Source of the DNA: Pascua guehoae
Taxonomy: Eukaryota > Basidiomycota > Tremellomycetes > Trichosporonales > Trichosporonaceae
Assembly (NCBI GenBank): GCA_001600415.1
Contig: BCJX01000002.1
Coordinates: 3,365,165 to 3,429,164, forward strand
Direction: 5' to 3'
DNA length: 64,000 nt
In this document: positions 12,011-23,223 of the stretch, piece by piece
How the letters are laid out: every line of letters begins with the position of its first letter
Position numbering within the stretch: position 1 is the first letter of the stretch
Made by a program: the position numbers and the translations under genes
Notes under the pieces: model-generated
Databases searched by the model: none
What the model saw: the letters and a program-made list of their open reading frames with translations, nothing else
Told to the model about the DNA's origin: nothing

Positions 12011-15000
12011 AGCAAAAACGTACAAAACTCGAGGTCGAGCGACAAGACGCAGACCGACGGCATGCGAAGACAAAAGCATGCTGAAGCGCAAGGGAGAGGG
12101 GTGGACATGTTGGACAGCGGGGGCATACTAACGCTTGGAAGCGCTGACGGATGGCGGGAAACAGGTACCAGTCCCGATGCTCGATCACTGCTTGGACACT
12201 GCTCGGTTCTTGGACCGTTGCGCCTCAGTCCCGTTGGGTCGCCATCACGCCGTGCGCCATGGCAGCATCACGGGCAGAGCATCTGGCTGGACTCGAGAAT
12301 GCGCCCTCGATGCTATGAAGTTCAGCGTTGACGAGAACGATTCACCTTCACGAGTATCCTCGGTGCCGTCGGTCGGGGCGTCCACGAAGCTCGGTCACCG
12401 CGCTGCGCAGTCAACCGGATCCTGGCACTGTCGATGGCGAGGAAACCAGACTTGTCCCTTTCGATGCGCAAGAGTCAATGCCGTCCGCTCATATGTGTTG
12501 ATGATTCATTCGGTCGGGCACTCGCCATAGCACAACGCTCGTAGCGGAATTCGAACGGAAACGGCAACAATCCAGCACATGCAGCCCAACGCACCACACT
12601 GGTGATCCATGTGTGTGTGAATGGGCTCACAAGCCTCCCGATCCATGTGCGACCTCGGCCACAGGAGGACCACTGCATGGCAAGCGATGCCAAATGTGAT
12701 GGCCGCCAAGGTCATGCTCGCCCCTGCGATACCAAATGCCATGCCAAATGGATATCACCGATGTCGGCATTCCCTCAATACCGGCCCAGCACCAAGACAG
12801 TGTCTCTCGCACGCCATCCCCAAGGTTGACGATTGCCCGGCCATCCAGTGGCCCCTCTCTGTCGTGCCCCCCGTTTGAAGTTCGCCCTCCACCCACTTCC
12901 CCTCGAGGTGGCCGCACGCCCGTGCCCGCGCGTCCCCGTTTCATCCACGCCCCTCCGAGCCCTGTCCACAGCACGGCTCTCCGACCCGGAAGAAGTCACA
13001 ATTCGAGGGCGACAGAGAAACTGAAGATGGGCTATGACACGGACTCGGTGCGCGTGTTCTCGCAGTGCGTACGTCTCGGACTCGGAGAAATCCTACACCG
13101 ACAGAGAGCGTTGGGCTTCCACGCTGGTGAAGAGTCTATGGCATGCCGCACGGGCAGTGTCTGCCTCCTGGGCCATGTGCGCGCACTTTTCTGGCGCGCG
13201 CAACGCTGTGCTTGGGGTCGCAACGCACGGATCTGTGCTGAGCGATTGCATACGCTCGGGCAATGCCCAAGCCCACCGAGCACCAAGCACCGACCACAGA
13301 GCAGAAGCGACGGCGACACAGCGGTACAGCGACGCACGACATGCCTCTCGACCACTGTTCATCTGCGCGTTGCTGCCACGGGCAAAAGCCACGGCGATCT
13401 CATTTCGGCATCGGGTGGGCAGTGGGCAGCATCCACCAGTCAATTCAGTCAACTTGCAACGGTGCTCCTGCCCACCACAGCAGCACCTCGTCCCCGTCCG
13501 GGCCCCGCCCGTGCCCACCACGCTGGTCGCCCCTCGGACCGCAACGCGAGTGCACACTGAGCGTGATTGCTGTGCCTGAAGCACGCTCGGCGTGACTGAG
13601 CAAACTTGGGAATTCAGTGCTGCGTCGTTTCCGTGCAGTGTGTGGCTCGGATGTCTGCGGGTGCGCTCGAAAAATGCCGCACGCCCAGATAAGCGGGTTC
13701 GCAATGGCAAGTGACGCAGGCTGAGGCTGTCTCGCGTGAGCGCGAGTCAGAAGTTGGAAGCTCCGGAAGCTGCGACACTGGCGAGACTGCCGGGGCTGTG
13801 TGGCTGTGGGGGATTGCTACACAGCATGCTGCATCATCACCGCTGCTGGCCAAAGCTGTGTGGTGACACACGATGACGGCGACGGCCAGCAGACCTGCAA
13901 ACTCGCCAGAGGTCGGAGAAAGGCGCATGGGCTTTGTTTGGCTCGACGCGCATGCCAGAAGGTTCATGTCCGGTCTTACCCGGCAAGCCAAATGTGTGGT
14001 GGAGGTTGGGAACCGCGGGGCCGACTGGGCTGGTCTGTCCCTGGGCTCTGGGGGCGGCGAACAGCCTTTGACGCGCGGGCGCTTGGCTGACGTGAACCAG
14101 TTCGAATTGTGTTGGGCCCAGCACTCGCCGAGCCCATATGGTGTGTGTCTGGGGCGAGTCTGGCCATGTCTTTTTCGTCTGCTTCGCCATGGTCCGCTCT
14201 GCGTCAGTCGGCGCCGCGGTGCATCCAAACTTAGTTTTCGTGTGCATCTGCCTATCGGGCATGCGGAAAAATCTTCCTTGTTCTTGGCGGTTGCAGAAAA
14301 AAAACCGGAGCAGGGGATCCGGAGGGAGGGGTGCCTTGTAAGCCAAACGATCCAAAGGAATGAGCGCAGATGAGCGCGTGGCACGGTGTCGCATTTCGAA
14401 CGGCTATGACGGAGATGAGCGCGATTCGAAAATCTAGTTCCGTGCTTCGAAAACGGCTGCCTACGGGCGGCGGCCACCAAACCAACCACCACCTGGCAAA
14501 GTGCTGGCGGGAGACGCCGAGAGGAAAGGGATAATCCGGTAATCCCTGGGCGGTCAGCAAGCACAGAGCACAAACCTAGCCCAGCCCACCCCGTCATGTC
14601 ATGGCCCACTGCTGGCGACAAACCAATTCAACCGCCATCTTGCCGCCGGTAAATGGCCCAGGAAACGGGGGGGCGGGGGGCTCTGGTCCCCTGCCTAACC
14701 GGGTATTCGAATCGGCAACAAAATGAACCCGTAATAGAGGGGGGGTGGATTCGACATGGGCGGGTTATTGCCATCTCAGACGCCAGACGCCAGACGCCCA
14801 GGCCCTGGCCTACTCCTCCGGGCCCGGGCCGACCTGCAGCCTGCATGTTGCCTGCATGTTTCCCCTCGCCCCTCCCCCCACCTCCCCCCCGGTCCGTAAT
14901 CTCCCATCGCACCCCCACCGCCCACCCCCTCCATCGCACCCCGCCCCCGGCGACATTGTGCTACTCGGCCAACTTCTAACCTGCACCTGCAGACGTACGT

Positions 15001-15213
15001 ACGTAGACGCGTACCTTTTGCAGCTTCTCGCTCGACTCTGTCCCAATATAACAACCCACACGACCCTCCCGTTCCTTCAACTTTCAACCCCCATCCGTGT
15101 TCCTTGAACCACCCCACCTCCATCGTTATCAACCTCGGCCGTTGCTCGCGACTCCCAACCCAACCCAACCCCCTCTCTCACCACCCACCAAAACCCCACC
15201 TCCACCCGTCACC
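12011..15213. other. 3.2-kb intergenic region upstream of aspartate aminotransferase
   Basis: The longest stretch without a supported gene. Frames of up to 335 codons exist (13614-14621 minus, 12736-13560 plus), but they are Cys/His/Arg/Ser-rich with random-looking composition and no domain, as expected by chance at this GC. The last ~350 bp are strikingly pyrimidine-rich (see separate entry). Short direct repeats of GACGCCA occur at 14779-14799. Confidence 0.35.
14850..15213 (+). promoter_or_regulatory. Pyrimidine-rich promoter/leader of aspartate aminotransferase
   Basis: From about 14850 to the ATG the plus strand is dominated by C and T, with C-runs, broken only by an ACGTACGTACGT block near 14995. 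CT-rich leaders upstream of the ATG are typical of strongly expressed basidiomycete genes (established pattern). No clear TATA box is seen. The start context is CACCATGG. Confidence 0.45.
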
Positions 15214-17819
15214 ATGGGTAAGCTCCCTCTCCTTACCACATCACACCCCGCAGACAGACCCCTTACCAACGTCTCCACAGCCTTCAGCACTCACAACACT
15301 TCAGTCATCACAAACTTTTGGGCAAACGTCCCCCAGGGGTGAGTCTGGTTTCCTTCCGAGTTTTATTTGCTCGCCTCATTGCGTCTGCTGCGAGCTGCAA
15401 CGGTGCAGCTGGTAGACGCTGGCGTGCGCGAACTGCCCACCTCGGGGCTAACCGCTGCGCTTGTTCTCCCCGCACCCACAAGCACGCGCTTTCCCCCACA
15501 TCGCAATCCTCGTAGCCATCTTTGCTGACGTTCAGCCCCCCCGACCCGATTCTCGGTATGTATCCTCACCCAGCGACCGCCGCTTCTCGGACGCTGGCCG
15601 CGGTGCTCGCTCGCACGACAATCGACTAACATCCAGGCGTCACCGACGCGTTCAAGCGGGATACCAACAAGCACAAGATCAATGTCGGCGTTGGTGAGTC
15701 TTTTTCCCAGCAGTGGCAGCAGCAGTGGTAGCAGCAGTGGCGACAGCGTCGACCGGGGGGGGGGGGCGGGGCGCCATTCCGTATCGGCGCCTCCGACTCG
15801 ACTCGTCGTCGAGTCGGTCGCGGCTGGCTGTATCGCATCTTGCCGTCCTCTATCCCCCCCTCTTATCTCCCAAATGGCTCGTTGCACACCGAACATGAGT
15901 CCGCACGGGCCGTCATCGAACCTCGTGACGGAGCCCTATCGGCGAGTGGTCTCGGGTCTCTCAAGCCACCGCGGGCCTCGTCCCCACTGCCGCACTGCCC
16001 CCTTCCCCTTCCCCTGCATCTCCTGCCTTGCTCTGCCGCCGGCCCCAGCCCGAAACACGCACTGACCACCGTTCCCTCCGATCCTTCCCCCTCGCTTGCC
16101 ATCCATTCTCGCGCTCGTCCCATCCGCAACCTTTTGCTCGACTTTTGCCTAATCAGGCGCATACGTGAGTACCCGGTTCAGCCTCGGCCTGTGCGCGGAC
16201 GCCACCCTCCACGCCGTCGCGGATGGCGCGGATCTGTCGCACACTGTCACACACTGTCTGTCGGGATCGGCGCGGCGAGCGCCACCGACGCCACGGCACA
16301 GAACAGCGCGGCGCGGAGCAGATCCGGGCCGTGCGGCAGTGCCTTGGCGTGTTGCAGTGCGGGTGTATGCGGCGACGGCGACGGCGATTCCAGGCTCCGC
16401 CGTCACCAGCACACAAACGTCACTCCACACTCTGGTGCCACCTGCGTCATATCCGACTGTCTCGCGCCGTTCCAGAAACACCCCAGCTGACCCACCAGCG
16501 TGACGAGAACGGCAAGCCCTACGTCCTCGACTCGGTCCGCAAGGCCGAGGACATTCTCCACGCCAAGAAGAGCGACAAGGAGTACCTTCCCATCACTGGC
16601 CTCTCCGACTTCATCGCCCTTGCGTCGCAGCTTGCGTACGGCAAGGACTCGCAGCCATTGAGGGAACACCGCGTGAGTTTGATTCTCGAGGCGCAGACGA
16701 GCATCATTTGCTCTTGTCCTGTTTCAGCAGGTTGGCGTGACCGAGCCGGCCTGTTCCACCAAAGCACCGGCCGGCTACCACCTTGCCGTATCAGCCGTAC
16801 CGCGTGTACCAGCCGCTGACGCTCCAGGTTGCCGTTGTCCAGTCAATCTCTGGCACCGGTGCGCTCCGCATCGGCATGGAGTTTTGCGGCGAGTTTTACG
16901 GCGGCCCCAAGACCATCTACCTCCCCAACCCCACATGGGGCGCACACCCTGCTGTCGCGGACAAGTCGGGACTCGAGGTCAAGCGCTACCGCTACTTTGA
17001 CAAGGAGACGATTGGTCTCGACTTTGAGGGCATGAAGGAGGACTTGGAAAACGCCGAGTGCGGCTCGATCATCCTCCTCCACGCGTGTGCGCAGAACCCT
17101 ACCGGTGTCGACCCATCGCAGGAGCAGTGGCGCGAGCTGTCTGAAATTGTCAAGCGCAAGGGCCACCTCCCGTTCTTTGACATGGCGTACCAGGGCTTTG
17201 CGTCTGGCGACCTGGCGCGTGACGCGTACGCGCTCCGCTACTTTGTCGAGCAGGGCCACGAGGTCATGCTTGCCCAGTCGTTTGCCAAGAACCTCGGTCT
17301 GTACGGCGAGCGTGCGGGAACCTTTTCCATGGTCACCGCCTCTACCGAGGAGCGCGACCGTGTCCTCTCGCAGCTCAAGCGCGTCATCCGTCCCCTCTAC
17401 TCGAGCCCGCCCATGCACCCCGCCCAGCTTGTCGCCACCGTCCTCGGCACGCCAGAACTGTACGAAGAGTGGCTTGGCGAGGTCAAGATCATGGCCGACC
17501 GCATCATTGCCATGCGCGAGGCGCTCTACAACAAGCTCGTCGAGCTCGAGACCCCCGGCGACTGGAACCACATTAAGAGGCAGATTGGCATGTTCTCGTT
17601 TACTGGTCGTGAGTTTCAGTGTCGCCTCTCTTGGAGAATCTTACTGACGCATCAGTCACCGCCGACCAGGTCGACGAGCTCGCCGAGTTTGCCCACATTT
17701 ACATGACGCGCGACGGCCGCATCTCGATGGCCGGCTTGAATGACCACAACATTGACTACTTTGCCGACAACATGTCCAAGGCGGTCAAGGGCACCCTTGC
17801 GCCCTCGCCTGCGCTGTAG
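15214..17819 (+). CDS. Aspartate aminotransferase, mitochondrial-type sequence
   Basis: Eight coding exons: 15214-15217, 15281-15338, 15536-15555, 15637-15693, 16157-16164, 16499-16672, 16828-17608, 17656-17819; 421 aa. Class I fold features are clear: GPPDPILGVTDAFKRDT and VGVGAYRDENGKP at the N-terminus, SISGTGALRIG, LPNPTWG, HACAQNPTGVDP, and the PLP-lysine motif SFAKNLGLYGERAG. It transfers the amino group between aspartate and 2-oxoglutarate. PPDPILGV is characteristic of the mitochondrial form, yet there is almost no presequence, so location is uncertain. The start exon is only ATGG, exon 5 is 8 nt, and introns 4 (463 nt) and 5 (334 nt) are long for this genome. The frame at 16783-16827 that looks open is intronic: CGC joins directly to GTTGCCGTTG. 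Confidence 0.95.
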
Positions 17820-18201
17820 TCGAGCGGTCCGAGTCGAGTAAATGTAGTGGTCCCGCGCCGAGGTGCGCTGGCGCAGGAGGCGTGGAGGCGGACAGAGTGT
17901 GAAGACGACAACGACGAGTAGCCCCAACCTGTGGACCCCCAACCTGTGGATAATACCTTGACGAGGAAGGTTGTGAACACAGTGTAGACTAGATAATGTT
18001 CGTGATAGAACCCATGCACTAGGACACTTTCAGATTGACACTGGTGCTGTGGAGCGCTTTGGTCTTGGGTTGCTTGGCAGACTCGAAACGTGAGACGTTT
18101 GAGATGCTCGGTGCTTTGGGAGATGCTTGGTGGTTTGGAAACTGTGGCGCAATGTGGGCAGCGCGAGTAACAGCAGGGGGTGGCAGGAGCAAGAGCCATG
18201 G

Positions 18202-18304
18202 GAGTAACAGCAATGCGAGCAACAGCAAGCGAGCAACAGCAATGCGAGCAACAGCAACGCAAGCAACAGCAACGCAAGCAACGTCTACACAAGCAACGCA
18301 ACGC
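18202..18304. repeat. GCAA-based minisatellite
   Basis: Irregular tandem array of units like AGCAACAGCAATGCG and AGCAACAGCAACGCA, about seven copies, downstream of the aminotransferase stop codon. Confidence 0.8.
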
Positions 18305-18822
18305 GCAACATGAACAGCGAGCGACATGGTTATGCGACAGCACTCGACGGCAGTGACGACGGGTGGCCGTGGTGCAAGGTGCAACGACGGCGGCATCCGG
18401 CGGCTCCCCCCTTGGATACAGAACGACCAAGCCGCCGGACAAGTCGCACAAGCTCGGCTCCAGCTCCCTAGCGCCCAATGATCCCAGCGCCACACGCCGA
18501 GGACCCCCACCCACCCTCCGACAGTACGAAGTATCCGCCCTCGACTCCGCACGCGGGCGCCCAGTCCGGGACCTAAATTGGGCCAAGCCGCGCCGTTGGT
18601 GTATTAATCCGTGCATGTCGTCTATGGACCAGGCTAGGTTCTAGAGATTGCCCACCGCGGCGCGAGGCCGAGCGATTGGTGTCCTGGTCCGCTGCAAACC
18701 GTCTACGCCCGCCGCCATAAGTACGCACGCCGCTGCTGCTGTTCCGCACCCGCGCGTGCTCCCGCGCCCAGCGCTCATCCCTGCCTAAATGCCCTCTCCC
18801 CCCCCTCTCCCAACACCACCGC

Positions 18823-19242
18823 NNNNNNNNNNNNNNNNNNNNNNNNNNNNNNNNNNNNNNNNNNNNNNNNNNNNNNNNNNNNNNNNNNNNNNNNNNNNNN
18901 NNNNNNNNNNNNNNNNNNNNNNNNNNNNNNNNNNNNNNNNNNNNNNNNNNNNNNNNNNNNNNNNNNNNNNNNNNNNNNNNNNNNNNNNNNNNNNNNNNNN
19001 NNNNNNNNNNNNNNNNNNNNNNNNNNNNNNNNNNNNNNNNNNNNNNNNNNNNNNNNNNNNNNNNNNNNNNNNNNNNNNNNNNNNNNNNNNNNNNNNNNNN
19101 NNNNNNNNNNNNNNNNNNNNNNNNNNNNNNNNNNNNNNNNNNNNNNNNNNNNNNNNNNNNNNNNNNNNNNNNNNNNNNNNNNNNNNNNNNNNNNNNNNNN
19201 NNNNNNNNNNNNNNNNNNNNNNNNNNNNNNNNNNNNNNNNNN
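18823..19242. other. Assembly gap (run of N)
   Basis: 420 undetermined bases, flanked by C- and G-rich sequence (CCCCCCTCTCCC on the left, GGTGGTGCTGGGG on the right), which may explain the break. Confidence 0.99.
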
Positions 19243-19312
19243 GGTGGTGCTGGGGAGGTGCTTGGGGGAGATTTGGGGAATGAGGGTAGAGTTTCTAGTT
19301 CAGCCCACTTAC

Positions 19313-21347
19313 ACCGCGAAACGACGACGACGAGGATTTCGCGCCTGACGGCCGCCTCGAGCGCGGGGAGCACGCCCGTCTCCTCCTTTGCGGGCAGGTT
19401 GCCGCTGCCAAACGCCGAGATGATGACGGCCTTGCAGGTCGGCATGCTGTGGATCTGGGCTGCGAGGATGCTGCCCGTGATGCCTGGGTAGATTGCGCAC
19501 GAGAGGACTGAAGGGGCGGATTCGAGGGTGACGAGCGGTGGGGGCGGGGCGGGGGAGCGCCGCGGCAGGCCTGGGAGGGCGGCTGGGCGTCAGTTGGGTG
19601 GGGGGGGGGGGTTGTGGAAGGGGTTGGGGTGGGGGGTAGAGGGCGTGAGGGGTGGAAGGACGATGCCATTACGCGAGATGAGGCCACATCACAAGCAATG
19701 CACTCTGAGCCAAGAGAGGATAAAGAGTCACGTCCCGAGGACACTGCACGCCACATGCTGATTGCACGCGATTACACGCGATTGCACGCGGTTGCACGCG
19801 GTTGCACGCTGAATGCAGCTGAATGCCACAAGGACCACGTCATGTCGGGTGTAGTGGTCACCAACGGCCGTGCACCACGCACACACGCCGCACCGACACC
19901 CACACGGGACTGGCACAGACACAGACACAGACACAACAGACACTCACAAATCTTGACATTCATCTCGACCCACGTCGGCACCACGGGCGTGACGAACGCG
20001 TTCAGGTGGTCGGGCGATACCTTCGTGGCGCTGGTGGTTAGTTGTGATCAGGCTGGATGGTCTGTTGGCTGGTCGCGACGACGTGTCCAAGGTCCACGAT
20101 GCGGTGCGGCTCTTGCTCTTTCCTCTTTCCGCCCCCATCCACGGAGCCGGCCCACTCCAGTCCACACTTCCTCCGTCCCAACCTGGCCGCCCGCCCCTCG
20201 GGTTCCTCTCTCGCTCTCGTCCACCCCACATGTCCACACACTCTCCCTCCCGGCCCTAACCTGATCACCAACGCCCAGCCCTCAGCCCCCGACCCCAACA
20301 CCCACCCCCAACACCCACCCCCAACACCCACCCCCCACTCCAGCCCAAACACCACACCCATCCACTCACCGGTTCCCCTGCAACCACTGATGGTGGAACA
20401 CCACCCCGACACCCGTATACGGCAGCGTCCCCGCCACGAGCAGCGACTCGAGGAGATTGTACCACCCGTCCGAGCGCGGCTCGCGCAGCGGAATCTGCGC
20501 GCCCGTAATCACAATCGGCTTGCCGGCCCCCGCAAACAAAAAGGACAGCACAGACGACGTGTACGCCAGCGTGTCCGTGCCGCTCAGCACGACAAAGCCG
20601 TCGTATGCGTCCCAGTTTTCGTACAGTTGCTCGGCGATCTTGTTCCAGTCTGCGTGGGGTTAGTCACTGGGACTGGAGGGCTTTCCGGTCCGGGTGGGGG
20701 CGCTGGGAATGGGGATTTGATCTGAGACAGAGCGGCCGACGACGTCTGGACGTTTGTAATGTGTACACTGCCGATCGACAGGTACCGTATACCGCACACA
20801 CAGTACGCGCACGGACCGCCGTTGGTCACGCGTGTCTTGGGAGCATGGGGCGGCAACGTCTGTCCACTCGCAGAGACGGCCGTCGGCGATGCCCGTCAAC
20901 GTCCGTCCCCTCGTCGCCACCTTCGACATCCCCCCCCCCAGCTTCTCGCCACCACAGCTCCCACTCACCCTTGGGTGTCATCTCGGACGAGTCCATGTGA
21001 TTCTCCAGATCCAGAATCTCATACTTGACAACGGTCCCGTGCTCGTCGAGCGGCTGCGTCCGGAGCACGGGGTATCGCACGTTCCGCCCCGCGGGGGTCG
21101 TGACGACGGGGTCCGCAAATGCCTCGGGCTTGGCATCGCTCAGCTGCGGGTGCTGGCGGATACGCTTGAAGAAAATGTCCCGCGCCCACTTTTCAGAGAC
21201 GGGCGCGTACCCCTCGGACGTGCGCTCCGAGGCGATCGTGCCGCCCGTGCCGAGGACGAGGACCTTGTGCGTCTCGCCTGCGCGGGGGAGGAGGAGGGCG
21301 GGCGTGAGCGTCCCCGAGCGCGGGGTCGAGGTGCCGCTGTGCGACAT
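19313..21347 (-). CDS. L-asparaginase (type I-like), 3' end missing in assembly gap
   Basis: Exons 21347-20969, 20649-20370, 20030-19948 and 19570-19313 give 333 residues; the last donor (GTAAGT at 19312) leads toward the gap. Residues 33-42 carry the first catalytic Thr motif GTGGTIAS; LSGTDTLAYTSS carries the second Thr-Asp pair; GAQIPLREPRSDGWYNLLESL is the conserved core; AIISAFGSGNLP-type sequence (VIISAFGSGNLPA) lies in the C-terminal subdomain. The enzyme hydrolyses asparagine to aspartate and ammonia. There is no signal peptide, so a cytosolic form is likely. Whether ankyrin repeats follow, as in animal 60-kDa asparaginases, cannot be seen. Introns 2 and 3 contain short tandem repeats. 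Confidence 0.92.
19761..19810. repeat. 10-nt tandem repeat in asparaginase intron 3
   Basis: Five consecutive 10-mers of consensus ATTGCACGCG, each differing by at most two bases. Confidence 0.9.
20292..20334. repeat. 12-nt tandem repeat in asparaginase intron 2
   Basis: About three and a half copies of CCCAACACCCAC in a C-rich intron. Confidence 0.8.
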
Positions 21348-22161
21348 GGGGTGGGGTGGGGTGGGGGGGGGAGGTTGTGAGGTGAGGGGAGAGTGGGGTT
21401 GAGGAGGCGCCACGGCCAAGCAGTGCTGACGGAGTGGTTGGAGGCGCTAGATGCAGAGCTCGACGCCGGAGAGAGGTGAGATTGTCAGTGAGAGTGAGGG
21501 AGACGAGGTAGAGATTGATGGGGAGAAATTGGTTGGCGGCTAGGATGGTAGATATCATGTGCTCGTTGGCCGCAGGTGGACATACGTCTGACCCCACCCC
21601 ACGGCGTGTTGACAGAATATCCCATTGCAGAATATCCCATCCACGATAAGTAATTCCCATCCCATCCACCCATGGTGGCCACTGCCGCATGTCCCATTTC
21701 CCATTTCCCCACGGGGAAACAAAATGCGGAATCCGGAACTTGGATGTGTGTACGCACAGACCACCACACACACATATGGTGCCTTGTCCCTGAGGATCTT
21801 GTCCCTGAGTAGTGGGTCGGTTCCTTTCGGCCACTCGCGCGGCGGTTAGCAAATGTCGAAACATTCGTCACAGCACGACTGACTCATTTATCCAACGCGC
21901 AGCGAATCACCAACTGCTCGTGACTTGTTGTTCATCGTCTTGGACACTAGTCGACTCGCATGCCCATCTTGGTCGCTGTCGGTGTCGATTCGCTGCTGTT
22001 ACCGTCGCCGTCGCCACCACCGTCCCCATCACTGTTCGCAACTATTAGCTACTGATACTTACTGTTGTCCCTCATTGAACACACGCGCCAGCCCACCCCC
22101 TCTCCCCAACGACCCCCCTCCCTCGCCCCCCCCGCCCCCCCCACCCCCCCGGCCTCACACG
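21348..22161. promoter_or_regulatory. Divergent promoter region, asparaginase / GST
   Basis: 814 bp between two divergent starts. A pyrimidine-rich leader (22085-22160) precedes the GST ATG. A short direct repeat around CAGAATATCCCAT occurs at 21613-21645. No coding signal. Confidence 0.4.
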
Positions 22162-22854
22162 ATGGCGACCGACTACACGCTGTACGGTTACGACTGCACG
22201 GCCGCAACGTCGATCCACTGGATCCTCCTCGACCTCGCCCGGCACGGCGTGACGTTTACCTACGTGCCCGTCGACTTTGCCCAGGGCGAGCAAAAGCACG
22301 CGGCCTACCTAGCCGTCAACCCAAAGGGCAAGGTACCGTGTCTGGTCGTCGACGGGGCGCCCGTCTCCGAGACGGGCGCGACCGCATGGCTGCTTGCCGA
22401 GCGGCACCCGGAAGCCCACCTCGCTCCCAGTGTAACGCACCCGGCGCGCGCAAAGTTTGTCGAGACGTTTGTGTACGTCGTCAACTCGCTCCTCCCCTCG
22501 CTGCGCGACTGGTTCTACGCCTCGCGCGACGGCGACGACACCTGCGCACACGGTATCCGCACCCTCGCGCTCGCACGCGTCAAGGACGTGTATGCCACGC
22601 TCGACGCGCAGCTCGCAGACGGACGCACCTACCTCATCCCCGGCGAGGGACCGACCATTGTCGACTACATCTTCTCGGCCACGACAGCGTGGGACGGCTT
22701 TGTCGGTGTCGTCTCGGCGCGGTATCCGAATATCAAGCGGCACACCGATACGATGCGCGCGGGACAGGGGTGGAAGGACGTGTGTGCGGCCGAACCCGGC
22801 ATTGAGGCCAGTCGGCCCATCAAGGACTGGGAAAAGCCGTATCTCGACGTGTGA
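22162..22854 (+). CDS. Glutathione S-transferase
   Basis: Single exon, 230 aa, the usual GST length. The N-terminal thioredoxin-like domain begins DYTLYGYDCTAATSIHW and contains NPKGKVPCL (cis-Pro loop) and SETGATAWLLAERHP (glutathione gamma-glutamyl-binding Glu/Ser region). The helical C-terminal domain (about 90-225) includes a GEGPTIVDYIFSATTAW stretch matching the N-capping box/hydrophobic staple region. It probably conjugates or reduces with glutathione in the cytosol; class is not assignable by eye. The lack of introns is unusual in this window. The start is the first ATG after a C-rich leader. Confidence 0.88.
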   Translation: MATDYTLYGYDCTAATSIHWILLDLARHGVTFTYVPVDFAQGEQKHAAYLAVNPKGKVPCLVVDGAPVSETGATAWLLAERHPEAHLAPSVTHPARAKFVETFVYVVNSLLPSLRDWFYASRDGDDTCAHGIRTLALARVKDVYATLDAQLADGRTYLIPGEGPTIVDYIFSATTAWDGFVGVVSARYPNIKRHTDTMRAGQGWKDVCAAEPGIEASRPIKDWEKPYLDV

Positions 22855-23223
22855 GGCGTAGTAGGGCTTGATCGGACAGCATGGGATAAATGACATATGG
22901 CACATGATGCCGGACCACGCGAAACTGGGTCGCGATGGGTTTGGTCCAGTTGATCAGGCTGTCAGGATGTCAGTCACAACTGGGACTCGACCATGTTCAC
23001 AACTCAGAACAGGGTCACATTCCGCACTGAGGCTCTGATCATGTTGACAACCTGACAATGCCGCAAAGAGTAGATCACGACATCAGTGGCAGCCCAGCCC
23101 AGCCAAATCCACTCTCCCAGCCCAGGCTCCCGATACAACCCCACCCCACACAATGCAGTTGATGCCCGATGCATGCCCGTACAGTGATACGTCGTCGCGA
23201 TCTCCTCCCCCCTCCTCCCCCGC
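22855..23223. other. Convergent intergenic region, GST / UTP4
   Basis: 369 bp between two stop codons; 3' UTRs only, nothing else recognised. Confidence 0.4.

Larger units (their letters stand above)
17820..19312. other. Convergent intergenic region with assembly gap
   Basis: Lies between the aminotransferase 3' end and the last visible asparaginase exon. Holds a CAAC/GCAA minisatellite (18202-18304) and 420 unresolved bases (18823-19242). The missing 3' exon(s) of asparaginase must lie here, most likely in the gap. No other coding signal is seen at 18310-18822. Confidence 0.5.

Noticed and set aside
12736..13560. 274-codon plus-strand open frame
   Set aside because: Pro/Ser/Arg-rich, no domain, codon use unlike confirmed genes, and overlapped by equally long frames on both strands.
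13614..14621. 335-codon open frame on the minus strand in the 3.2-kb intergenic region
   Set aside because: Composition is random-looking and rich in Cys, His, Arg and Ser, with no domain and no codon bias; long chance frames are expected at this GC content.
16783..16827. Apparent ATG and coding extension before VAVVQSISG in the aminotransferase
   Set aside because: The true protein joins ...PLREHR directly to VAVVQ; this stretch is intronic and merely open.
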